A DNA stretch of 64,000 bases from Indolivaga alginatilytica (GTDB taxonomy: Bacteria; Bacteroidota; Bacteroidia; Bacteroidales; Dysgonomonadaceae), in the NCBI RefSeq assembly GCF_003201355.1, contig NZ_QICL01000014.1:1-64000 (forward strand), read 5' to 3'. Positions 34,401 to 42,119 of the stretch are shown here, piece by piece. A program made the position numbers and the translations under genes. How positions within the stretch are numbered: position 1 is the first letter of the stretch; every line of letters begins with the position of its first letter. Below the pieces are notes generated by a model. It was not told where the DNA came from. It made no database searches and worked only from the letters and a program-made list of their open reading frames with translations.

Positions 34401-34425
34401 ACAATAAAAAGGTCTGAGACCTTTA
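34401..34425 (+). repeat. Dispersed repeat, copy 11 (right-hand end)
   Basis: ACAATAAAAAGGTCTGAGAC followed by CTTTA, a perfect palindrome AAAGGTCTGAGACCTTT. It ends 20 bp before the ATG of the methyltransferase-like gene. Confidence 0.8.
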
Positions 34426-34444
34426 AATAAAACACCGGAAAACT

Positions 34445-35080
34445 ATGGTTTTTTTTAAAGAATTACTGATGCTTATGCCGATATCTGTACAAGATACTTA
34501 TCTCAAAAGTAAATATGATAATCAATTATCAAAATGGGAAAAAGAAGGCAGACCTATACCGGTTCCACATATCGTAAAACAAAATGTAATAAATGCATAT
34601 AAAAAAAGATATAGCATAGAAACATTATTTGAAACAGGAACATATTTAGGAGATATGGTATGGGCACAGAGAAATAATTTTAAAAAGATCTATTCAATTG
34701 AGTTAAGCGAAAAGTTAAGTTTAAAAGCTCAAAAAAGATTTAAAAAATATTCTTATATAAACATATTACAAGGCGATAGTGGTAAGGTGTTACATACCTT
34801 AACCTGCAAAATGAATGAGAAAGCTATATTTTGGCTTGATGGTCATTATTCCGGCGGTATAACTGCAAAAGGCGATTCAGAGTGTCCTATCTATGGAGAG
34901 CTGTCTGCTATATTTAAATCGGAACAAGAGCATGTATTATTGATCGATGATGCACGCTCTTTTACAGGAGAAGGAGACTATCCGACAATAGAAGCGCTGT
35001 CGGGATTTGTCGAAAAATATTATCCGAGCAGTTCAATTGATGTAAAAGAAGATATAATAAGAATCGAATTGAAAAAGTAG
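34445..35080 (+). CDS. SAM-methyltransferase-like protein
   Basis: A 211-aa protein with a Rossmann-type pattern: LFETGTYLGDMVWA (61-74) in place of the SAM loop, IYSIELSEKL as the acidic strand 2 end, INILQGDSGKVL and AIFWLDGHYSGG later, then LLIDDARSF. This fits the methyltransferase-24-like proteins found near glycan genes. The catalytic target is unknown. It is divergent from the glycan cluster and convergent with the phosphoesterase gene, with only 10 bp between the two stop codons. Confidence 0.7.
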   Translation: MVFFKELLMLMPISVQDTYLKSKYDNQLSKWEKEGRPIPVPHIVKQNVINAYKKRYSIETLFETGTYLGDMVWAQRNNFKKIYSIELSEKLSLKAQKRFKKYSYINILQGDSGKVLHTLTCKMNEKAIFWLDGHYSGGITAKGDSECPIYGELSAIFKSEQEHVLLIDDARSFTGEGDYPTIEALSGFVEKYYPSSSIDVKEDIIRIELKK

Positions 35081-35090
35081 AGTCTTAGGA

Positions 35091-36353
35091 CTAGAAGATG
35101 ATTTCTACATTATTATCAGCCGGATAAAAATCTAATTCGATATTATCAGCAGGAACAGGAACTGACGAATCCAGTTCTTTAGACAATTGTTTGATCGTTT
35201 TTCTTAAATCTTCGTCTACTACTTCGTCTCCGGCAAGATGCATCACGAATATTTTCCCGATCATATCAGCCATTAATGATAAAGTAGTATCGGGTAGCTG
35301 CAAGCCTATCGAGCGTATTTTGCCGATAGCAATTGCACGACCACGTTCTTGCATTATGGTCTTATTCTGTTCTGCCAGTTTTGAATTATCGGGGATAGAT
35401 GTAATATTCTTTGTTGATATTTTCATTCCTTTTTTATTCAATTCAATAAAGCGATAAGGGAATGGATAAGCGCAAAGAGAGCCTGTTTCTATATCATAAA
35501 TCTTATTGCCTGCCGGTGATCGGTATTCTGTTATATCGTTGGCGTGAAAATGTCCTGTAAATATTGCTTTCATACCTAAATCTGCAAATAGAGGAGAAAG
35601 GCGTTGCCAATCGTTGATTACATAATCTTTGAAAAAGGTTGCCTGAAACATAATATGTTCTACCAATCCGTGGTGCATCATACTCACCACCTGAATGTTT
35701 TTCTGCTTGGCTTCGTTCATTACCTCTATAATCCACCGTTCAGTTGCAGGCGATATTTGCCCCGATGAGATTGTTGATGTGGTATATTCTTTATATCGGC
35801 ATCCATCGATTGCTAATAGCCAGATATCATTACTTAACTGAGCTACATAGCTGAGTGATGCGGTATCTCGTTTTAATGCTCTGTTGTAACCACAGTCGCT
35901 ATAAATGTGTCTGAACTCCATAGGGGTAACACTTTCGACGGGGTATGTCTTATCACCTTCGTAACGTACCGGATTGGGAACATTTACATCGTGATTTCCG
36001 GGAACGACAAAAACTCTTACGCCTTTATCAATAAGCGGTTGAAGTTTTTTGACAAAATCAATATGGCTTTGCTTTTCCCCGTCTTTAGTCATATCTCCCG
36101 GAATAAGCAATATTTCTATATCACTCTTTAAATAGTCGGCTAACACTTGATCTAAGATCTGAGGTACGTCAAGTATCGCTTTTCCGCCTGAGTTCACTGC
36201 ATTCTTAATTGCAGAACCATTATCCATCAATTGCTCCGATAAGTAGTGAGGATCGCTTATTACCCCTATCTTGAGGCTTTGGGGGTCTTGGGCGCACGAA
36301 GTGAAACTCCATCCGAAGAAAAGTATTATAGAGAATATAATATGGTATCTCAT
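35091..36353 (-). CDS. Lipoprotein metallophosphoesterase
   Basis: A 420-aa calcineurin-like phosphoesterase with a type II signal peptide (SFTSC, Cys20). The dimetal-site motifs are all present: DPHY (Asp34, His36), GDMTKDG (Asp86), GNHD (118-121), MMHHG and GHFHAND. It probably hydrolyses phosphate esters outside the cytoplasm; the substrate is unknown. The C-terminal 120 residues are not part of the catalytic fold and may be a separate domain. Confidence 0.92.
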   Translation of the reverse strand: MRYHIIFSIILFFGWSFTSCAQDPQSLKIGVISDPHYLSEQLMDNGSAIKNAVNSGGKAILDVPQILDQVLADYLKSDIEILLIPGDMTKDGEKQSHIDFVKKLQPLIDKGVRVFVVPGNHDVNVPNPVRYEGDKTYPVESVTPMEFRHIYSDCGYNRALKRDTASLSYVAQLSNDIWLLAIDGCRYKEYTTSTISSGQISPATERWIIEVMNEAKQKNIQVVSMMHHGLVEHIMFQATFFKDYVINDWQRLSPLFADLGMKAIFTGHFHANDITEYRSPAGNKIYDIETGSLCAYPFPYRFIELNKKGMKISTKNITSIPDNSKLAEQNKTIMQERGRAIAIGKIRSIGLQLPDTTLSLMADMIGKIFVMHLAGDEVVDEDLRKTIKQLSKELDSSVPVPADNIELDFYPADNNVEIIF

Positions 36354-36369
36354 TGTTTTCAGAGTTGCT

Positions 36370-36606
36370 TTAATAGGTAATGTAAGTATTCTGAAGCATT
36401 TGGTATGTTCTTTGTTTTGTTTTTTCGTAGATTACGTATCCGCAGACACTTACTACAATGGACAGAATGATCAGGTATGCCCCCCTTCCTATCAATTTCT
36501 TATTACGGTGATATATACCAAAAGCAAGGACAATAACTCCTACTATAGCTAAAGCGATTAAGATATATCTTGCGATAATTATTATTTCAGTAATCTGTTC
36601 CGGCAT
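36370..36606 (-). CDS. Small membrane protein of unknown function
   Basis: About 78 aa from the chosen Met (MPEQITEIII); the frame extends nine codons further. Two hydrophobic helices (about IIIARYILIALAIVGVIVLA and AYLIILSIVVSVCGYVI) are separated by a basic loop NRKKLIGRG-like (HRNKKLIGRG). It lies 16 bp upstream of the phosphoesterase gene and could be cotranscribed. No family recognised. Confidence 0.55.
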   Translation of the reverse strand: MPEQITEIIIIARYILIALAIVGVIVLAFGIYHRNKKLIGRGAYLIILSIVVSVCGYVIYEKTKQRTYQMLQNTYITY

Positions 36607-36787
36607 CATAATTATGGAAATTGTAATGTTCAAGTTTTACAAAAGTAGCAAAACGGATATAATATCAGGCTTGCTTAACTAAAGTTAAATGCTTATTGTC
36701 TTTACATTGTTCATTTATCAGAGAAATAAAAGTTTGTCAGCCTTTAAAAAGCTATAAATAATATGGGTCAATTAAGTTAAGTAAAAG

Positions 36788-36870
36788 AAAGTATTTAATG
36801 ATATACTTTGGGTTTATAACAGGCTTTGGTTGTTTTGCTTACCAAAGTAATAAATAGTTCTGCGAACTTA
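36788..36870 (+). repeat. Dispersed hairpin repeat, copy 12 (full length, paired changes)
   Basis: AAAGTATTTAATGATATACT, then TTTATAACAGGCTTTGGTTG, TTACCAAAGTAATAAAT and the terminal hairpin AGTTCTGCGAACT. Compared with the usual AGGTC-N3-GACCT, both arms changed together (GGTC to GTTC, GACC to GAAC), so pairing is kept. Confidence 0.88.
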
Positions 36871-36905
36871 AGATTTAGATTATCTTTTGTTTACTGCCCA
36901 AAAGC

Positions 36906-36936
36906 TTTAGTCTTCGCATTAATTATTCTATTTTTG
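36906..36936 (+). promoter_or_regulatory. Probable promoter of the DUF187-type glycosidase gene
   Basis: TTTA (36906-36909), 19 bp, then TATTTTTG (36929-36936). The -7 box is a perfect TANNTTTG; the -33 box has one mismatch. The start of transcription would be about 25 bp before the ATG. Confidence 0.55.
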
Positions 36937-36968
36937 CAAAACAAAATTTAAAATATCAAAAACAAGTG

Positions 36969-38519
36969 ATGAAAAGGTATTTCAGATATCAATATTTATT
37001 GACTGTTTTGCTGGTAGGGCTTATCTTATCTTCGTGTGGAAGCAAGAAAACGGTAACCAGCTCGGCAGATCTCCAATATCCCAAAAGAGAATTTAGAGGT
37101 GCGTGGATTCAAACCGCATGGCAGGGTCAATATAAGTCTATGAACAGTACGCAGATGAAGGCTTATTTTACCGATGTGTTGGACAAATTCCAGACAGCGG
37201 GTATCAATGCAGTCATCTTTCAGGTACGCCCTCAGGCAGATGCCTTTTATTATTCGGAGCTGGAACCTTGGAGTAGCTTTCTTACAGGAACCCAAGGTAA
37301 ACCAATGGCTGACGGATTCGATCCGCTTGCTTTCTTAGTCGAAGAATGTCACAAACGTAATATGGAACTGCATGCATGGTTAAATCCTTATCGTGTATCA
37401 CTTTCCGAAAATCAGGTATTGATAAAGAATCATATGTATTATCAGTATCCCGATCGTTTTGTAAAATACGGAACACAAATTTTCTTCGATCCGGGAATTC
37501 CGGCAAACAGAGATTTTATTTGTCAAGTAGTAAAAGATATTGTAAAACGATACAATGTGGATGCTATCCATATGGATGACTATTTTTATCCATATCCTAT
37601 TGCCGGAAAACCATTTCCGGATGACCGTAGTTTTGCAACCTATGGCGCGTCTCAGGGATTCGATCAGGCACATCGTGACGATTGGCGTCGCAACAATGTA
37701 AATTCACTGATTAAAGAAATCAAAGAAACCATCATAGTGACAAAACCTTGGGTACGTTTCGGTATCAGTCCTTTCGGCATATACCGTAACAAAAGAAGTA
37801 CTCCCAATGGAACGGGAAGTAATACAACCGGATTGCAAAACTATGATGACTTATATGCTGATGTGAAACTGTGGGTGAAGAATGGTTGGATTGACTATAA
37901 TATGCCTCAGATTTATTGGGAAATAGGTCATAAAGCTGCCGATTATGCAACACTTGTTGAATGGTGGGCAAATAATAATTTTGAACAGCCCTTATATATC
38001 GGGCAGGATGTAAAACGGACTATGGATGCTGTAATGCCTTCGGGCGATAATCAGTTGGCTGAAAAGATGAGACTGTCGAGAAGCTACAAAGCCGTAAATG
38101 GTAACTGTTTTTGGTATGGTCAAAATATAGTGGAGAATTATAGAGGTGTTACCAGCAGTTTGATAGCTAACTATCATAAATACCCATCGCTTATACCTGC
38201 TTATACACACATGTATAGAGGTACACCCAAGAAGGTGAAGAATGTGAAGGAGAAATACACAGAGGCTGCTCATCTTTTGGTTTGGGACAGAGATGGCGAA
38301 AAGGGAGATCCTCTAGCAGGTACTTACTTTGTGGTTTACAGATTTGCACAAGGACAATCTGAGAATTTAGAGGATGCCCGAAACATTGTAGGTATTACAC
38401 GCGACACAAAATACCCACTACCTTATGAAGGAGGAAAGAAGAAATACAAGTATGTTGTGACCGCAGTTGATGCTTTTCATAACGAGTCGAAAGGTGTTGC
38501 TAAGAAACTATCATTGTAA
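36969..38519 (+). CDS. Lipoprotein family 10-like glycosyl hydrolase (DUF187/GHL10)
   Basis: A 516-aa protein from the ATG at 36969; a GTG one codon earlier is possible. The signal peptide ends at LSSC (Cys23). The core starts with REFRGAWIQTAWQGQY and continues with NAVIFQVRPQADAFYYS, ELHAWLNPYRVS, IHMDDYFYPYP and RFGISPFGIYRN, the conserved text of GHL10 (formerly DUF187) proteins, a TIM-barrel family acting on glycans, possibly peptidoglycan. The C-terminal 100 residues resemble a beta-sandwich (LLVWDRDGEKGDPLAGTYFV). Substrate is not established. Confidence 0.9.
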   Translation: MKRYFRYQYLLTVLLVGLILSSCGSKKTVTSSADLQYPKREFRGAWIQTAWQGQYKSMNSTQMKAYFTDVLDKFQTAGINAVIFQVRPQADAFYYSELEPWSSFLTGTQGKPMADGFDPLAFLVEECHKRNMELHAWLNPYRVSLSENQVLIKNHMYYQYPDRFVKYGTQIFFDPGIPANRDFICQVVKDIVKRYNVDAIHMDDYFYPYPIAGKPFPDDRSFATYGASQGFDQAHRDDWRRNNVNSLIKEIKETIIVTKPWVRFGISPFGIYRNKRSTPNGTGSNTTGLQNYDDLYADVKLWVKNGWIDYNMPQIYWEIGHKAADYATLVEWWANNNFEQPLYIGQDVKRTMDAVMPSGDNQLAEKMRLSRSYKAVNGNCFWYGQNIVENYRGVTSSLIANYHKYPSLIPAYTHMYRGTPKKVKNVKEKYTEAAHLLVWDRDGEKGDPLAGTYFVVYRFAQGQSENLEDARNIVGITRDTKYPLPYEGGKKKYKYVVTAVDAFHNESKGVAKKLSL

Positions 38520-38591
38520 CGGGAAGCTTTTTTGAGCCATTGTTATTTTGATACGTAAATTGAAGTTATTTAAAAATAGAAATAGAATTAG

Positions 38592-39767
38592 ATGAGTAGG
38601 AATACTTTTGAAATGGTTGCTAAAACAATGTCGGGACTCGAAGAAGTCTTGGCAGAGGAATTAACCGCCTTAGGTGCTGATAATCTTCAGATCGGGCGGA
38701 GAATGGTCTCGTTTACAGGCGATCAGATGTTGATGTACAAAGCAAATATACATTGTCGTACAGCTTTGAGGATATTGAAGCCACTGTTCAAGTTCAAAGC
38801 AAAAAATGCCGATGAGGTATACGAAGAGATCAAGAAATTCAAATGGGATGATTTCCTTTCAGAGAAAAATACCTTTGTGATAGACGAAGTGGTCTATTCA
38901 TCGTTGTTTACCCATTCTAAATTTGTGGCTTACCGTGTAAAAGATGGTATTGCAGACTATTTTATACAGAAAACGGGCAAACGTCCATCGGTGAGTATTA
39001 CCAACCCTGATATCTTTATCAATGTACATATTTCGGAAAATCAATGTACAGTATCACTGGATAGTTCAGGGGAATCTCTTCACAAAAGAGGATACAGGGT
39101 AGCTCAAACCGAAGCTCCATTGAACGAAGTATTGGCTGCAGGAATGATTCTTAAAACCGGATGGAGAGGCGAATGTGATTTTGTTGATCCTATGTGTGGA
39201 TCGGGAACATTGCTTATCGAAGCTGCCATGATTGCGATGAATATACCTCCGGGTATTTATCGTCCAGGTTTTGCATTCGAGAAATGGCCTGATTTTAATC
39301 AAGATCTATTCGATACCATTTATCAGGATGATAGTAACGAGAGAGAATTCAAGCACAAGATTTACGGTTCAGACATCTTGAAGAGTGCTATTGCTATTTC
39401 GACCGAGAATATTAAAAGTGCAGGAGTTGCCAAATATATAGAGCTTAAAGCAATGCCTTTTCAGCAATACAAAGAAGCTCCCTCCGAAAAAGGTATTCTG
39501 GTAACGAATCCTCCTTATGGAGAGCGTATCAAATCGGATGACTTATATGGTATGTACGAAATGATAGGTGAAAGATTGAAGCACGTATTCGTAGGATATA
39601 CTGCTTGGATACTTAGTTATAGAAAAGACTGCTTTGATAAGATAGGCTTGAAGCCATCAAAGAAAGTACCTCTTATAAATGGTTCTTTGGAATGTGAATT
39701 TAGAAGATACGATCTGTTTGCAGGTAAAAAATATGATAAGAAAAATAAGGAAGAAGAACAAGGGTAA
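38592..39767 (+). CDS. THUMP-domain 23S rRNA methyltransferase (RlmL/COG0116 type)
   Basis: A 391-aa protein with an N-terminal THUMP RNA-binding region (about 45-155, ending NVHISENQCTVSLDSSG) and a SAM-methyltransferase domain: DFVDPMCGSGTLLIEAAMIA (motif I, DPMCGSGT at 199-206) and TNPPYGERI (catalytic NPPY, about 306). It corresponds to the N-terminal half of E. coli RlmL, which makes m2G2445 in 23S rRNA; the RlmK half is absent, as in most Bacteroidota. The AbiH-like frame runs antisense over its last 150 bp. Confidence 0.92.
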   Translation: MSRNTFEMVAKTMSGLEEVLAEELTALGADNLQIGRRMVSFTGDQMLMYKANIHCRTALRILKPLFKFKAKNADEVYEEIKKFKWDDFLSEKNTFVIDEVVYSSLFTHSKFVAYRVKDGIADYFIQKTGKRPSVSITNPDIFINVHISENQCTVSLDSSGESLHKRGYRVAQTEAPLNEVLAAGMILKTGWRGECDFVDPMCGSGTLLIEAAMIAMNIPPGIYRPGFAFEKWPDFNQDLFDTIYQDDSNEREFKHKIYGSDILKSAIAISTENIKSAGVAKYIELKAMPFQQYKEAPSEKGILVTNPPYGERIKSDDLYGMYEMIGERLKHVFVGYTAWILSYRKDCFDKIGLKPSKKVPLINGSLECEFRRYDLFAGKKYDKKNKEEEQG

Positions 39768-40950
39768 AGTAAAAAAGAGAGGTGAAAACCTCTCTTTTTG
39801 TTAATTAATCGAATTCGGGGCAGAAACATTTGGTTTTCTTTTTCTTTTTCTGACACGTCTCGTAGCATTTTTGAGAAGTTCGTTAAATCTGAAATCTCAT
39901 CAAATTGAGGAGTACTATCGCTGCTTGTAAAATCGACAAGTAGTGTTCTAAAACGTTCGTCATCATTCATAATCCTATCGATATTTACTTGCGTTTCAAA
40001 ATAAGACTCGTATTCTTTGTAGTAAAATATACGAATAGAACGATCTCCTTGATCCATGTCTTTATTTATATTCTTATGATTTAGAATCTGCTTCAAAATT
40101 AATTTGTCAGAGAAACCACATGAATGTCCTAGTATTGAGAGGTAAATATTTTCATGGATATTTAGATATTTAGAAAGTTGATGTTCATTATCAGTTCGTT
40201 TATACAATTGCTTTTTTATATTCCGAAGATATTCCTTGTCGTTTTTTCCTAATAAATCGCGAGACTCTTCGTGACTGGCAGCATAGCCGAAAATAATAGG
40301 GTTATTCTCATTTTCTAATTCACCGTGTATGTGAATGATTTTGCTATTGCTAGTTTCTTTTTGATACAATTTTTCGATTGTATGTGTGTAATTGAAGTTT
40401 AATATGAGCGTGCTTGGAGCATCTATATTAGAGAAAAATTCTTGATAGCTTTCAATTGGTTTAGCTTCTTTTTCTTGTTCAATTAAATATTCTTCAAGGT
40501 ATTTTTTTAGAAACTCAAAATGGTAATTTAATTGTTTTGGATTTTGAAAATAAGAATGTTTACTATTTTCTATATTTAGTAGCTCGAAATACTTAACTTC
40601 AATATCACACCAATTATTTAGAGATGAGTGACAAACTAATGAAGAGATCAACTGATTTTTGAACGTGAGGTTCTCGTGTTTTTGACCACTCAGGCTGGTA
40701 TTGTAATCAGAATCGTAGTTATTCCAATAATTTTGGTCATCAAGTAAGTATCTAAAGAACTGAATGGTGCTAAAATTTCATCTTTTAGAATAGAATAATT
40801 ACTGATATAATTCGGTAGTTTAAATAAGTCTTTATAGCATTCTCTGTCTTTACAGTGACTATTTACCATATGTTCAATAAAGTGATTGTAGCTAGTTCTC
40901 AATCCGTGTGCCAGATCAAATCCGTTTCCTATAATAATAAGGTTATTCAT
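39617..40950 (-). pseudogene. AbiH-like phage-defence gene, frameshifted
   Basis: The N-terminal piece (from 40950) opens with NLIIIGNGFDLAHGLRTSYN, the AbiH-family signature. That frame stops at 40690. The continuation is in another frame from about 40755 (RYLLDDQNYWNNYDSDYNTS onward) and includes LILNFNYTHTIEKLY, KIIHIHGELENENNPIIFGY and ILGHSCGFSDK, all AbiH hallmarks. One T missing from the TTT run at 40754-40756 (minus strand) would rejoin them. The 3' end also looks abnormal: the frame runs about 150 bp antisense into the RlmL gene with a basic, Phe/Leu-rich tail. AbiH proteins cause abortive infection. It could be a decayed gene, a phase-variable run or a sequence error. Confidence 0.82.
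39772..39799. terminator. Terminator after the RlmL gene
   Basis: AAAAAGAGAGGT and ACCTCTCTTTTT form a 12-bp perfect stem with a GAAA loop and a T-run. It lies just past the RlmL stop and before the place where the AbiH-like gene would be expected to end. Confidence 0.88.
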
Positions 40951-41006
40951 CGTAGTTATTGATACTTAAATTTGTGCGTCAAATATACAAATATTTGTAA
41001 ATAAAA

Positions 41007-41030
41007 ACAGAGAAGCAAAAGCCTCTCTGT
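41007..41030 (-). terminator. Hairpin after the nucleotidyltransferase gene
   Basis: ACAGAGA (41007-41013) pairs with TCTCTGT (41024-41030), with an inner GC/GC after one mismatch. It is followed, on the minus strand, by a T-rich run. Confidence 0.6.
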
Positions 41031-41056
41031 TCTATTATTTAATGTATTCTGCAATC

Positions 41057-41962
41057 TTATTTCCAAAGAGGAGTAGGGTACTCGCCGCTATCGGCAAGAC
41101 CTTGAAGCTTGTCAACTACCGATTGACGATCTTCAGCGTAAGTTACACCAAACCATTTAGAAGTAGTATCTAATATTTTTACATCGGCAGTTTTATTTTT
41201 GATCAAATGATCTACCATAAGAGGAATAAAATATTCAGACTTCAGGTTATCTTGATTTTTCTTTAAGAAATCTACGAAGAAATCTTCCGAATATTGGAAA
41301 TACTCAGGAGTGAATCCCCACATATTCATAGATACGGGAGTGTTTTCTTCCAATTCATGCCATTCGTTTTCACCCTCTTTATACTGAATCTTACCATCTT
41401 TACGTTCGATGTGAGTACGTTCGGTAACAGTAGTCAAGAAACCTTTATCGTCACTCGCACAAACACCACGAGCAACCGATCCACTTTCAGAAAGTGTATT
41501 ACACAAACGGTATCCTACCATGCAATAATGGTTTCTGCTTCCTTCCAGATCGGTAAGGAATTTAGCCAAAGTTGCAAATCCGTCGCGACCATAGAAGTCA
41601 TCGGCATTGATTACTGCGAAAGGTTCGTTGATAACGTCTTTACCCATCAATACGGCATGATTAGTTCCCCATGGTTTAACACGGTCGGGACTTACAGTAA
41701 AACCTTCGGGAAGATTATCCAGTTCTTGGAAAACGATTTCTACCGGAATATGTTTGTTGTATTTAGATGCAACTTTATCTACGAATTCTTTTTCGAAAGA
41801 TTTACGAATCACAAATACCAGTTTACCGAATCCACTTTTTACGGCATCATAGATAGAATAATCCATGATTGTTTCGCCACTAGGACCCAATCCATCTAAT
41901 TGTTTAAGACCTCCGTAACGGCTACCCATACCGGCAGCAAGCACAAATAATGTAGGTTTCAT
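41057..41962 (-). CDS. Sugar-phosphate nucleotidyltransferase
   Basis: A 301-aa NTP_transferase fold enzyme. The N-terminal LFVLAAGMGSRYGGLKQLDG is the nucleotide-binding loop; VINADDFYGRDGF holds the metal-binding Asp pair, and MNMWGFTPEYFQY is the conserved sugar-binding region. This type is common in Bacteroidota, usually annotated only as nucleotidyltransferase and related to UTP-glucose-1-phosphate uridylyltransferases. The exact sugar is not readable. It stands alone between hairpins. Confidence 0.88.
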   Translation of the reverse strand: MKPTLFVLAAGMGSRYGGLKQLDGLGPSGETIMDYSIYDAVKSGFGKLVFVIRKSFEKEFVDKVASKYNKHIPVEIVFQELDNLPEGFTVSPDRVKPWGTNHAVLMGKDVINEPFAVINADDFYGRDGFATLAKFLTDLEGSRNHYCMVGYRLCNTLSESGSVARGVCASDDKGFLTTVTERTHIERKDGKIQYKEGENEWHELEENTPVSMNMWGFTPEYFQYSEDFFVDFLKKNQDNLKSEYFIPLMVDHLIKNKTADVKILDTTSKWFGVTYAEDRQSVVDKLQGLADSGEYPTPLWK

Positions 41963-42036
41963 TCTAATGTATTTTATGTTATAATATTATAAGGTTTATA
42001 ACGTCAAAGTTAAGTTTTTATTTGTTTAGGCAAAAG

Positions 42037-42119
42037 AAAGTATCGAATGATATATTTAGAAATATAGCAGGCTATAGATATTCTGTTTGCCAAAGCTATA
42101 AAAAGAATAAGAGATCTTA
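42037..42119 (+). repeat. Dispersed hairpin repeat, copy 13 (full length, diverged end)
   Basis: AAAGTATCGAATGATATATT, then AATATAGCAGGCTATAGATA, TGTTTGCCAAAGCTATAAAA and AGAATAAGAGATCTTA. The terminal palindrome is diverged, but its last three bases still supply the TAA stop of the leftward tex gene. Confidence 0.85.

Noticed and set aside
39805-39880. Short Cys-rich frame near the AbiH 3' end (CYETC...CFCPEFD)
   Set aside because: It could be the true AbiH C-terminus after a second shift, but it is preceded closely by a stop in its own frame and I cannot support it.
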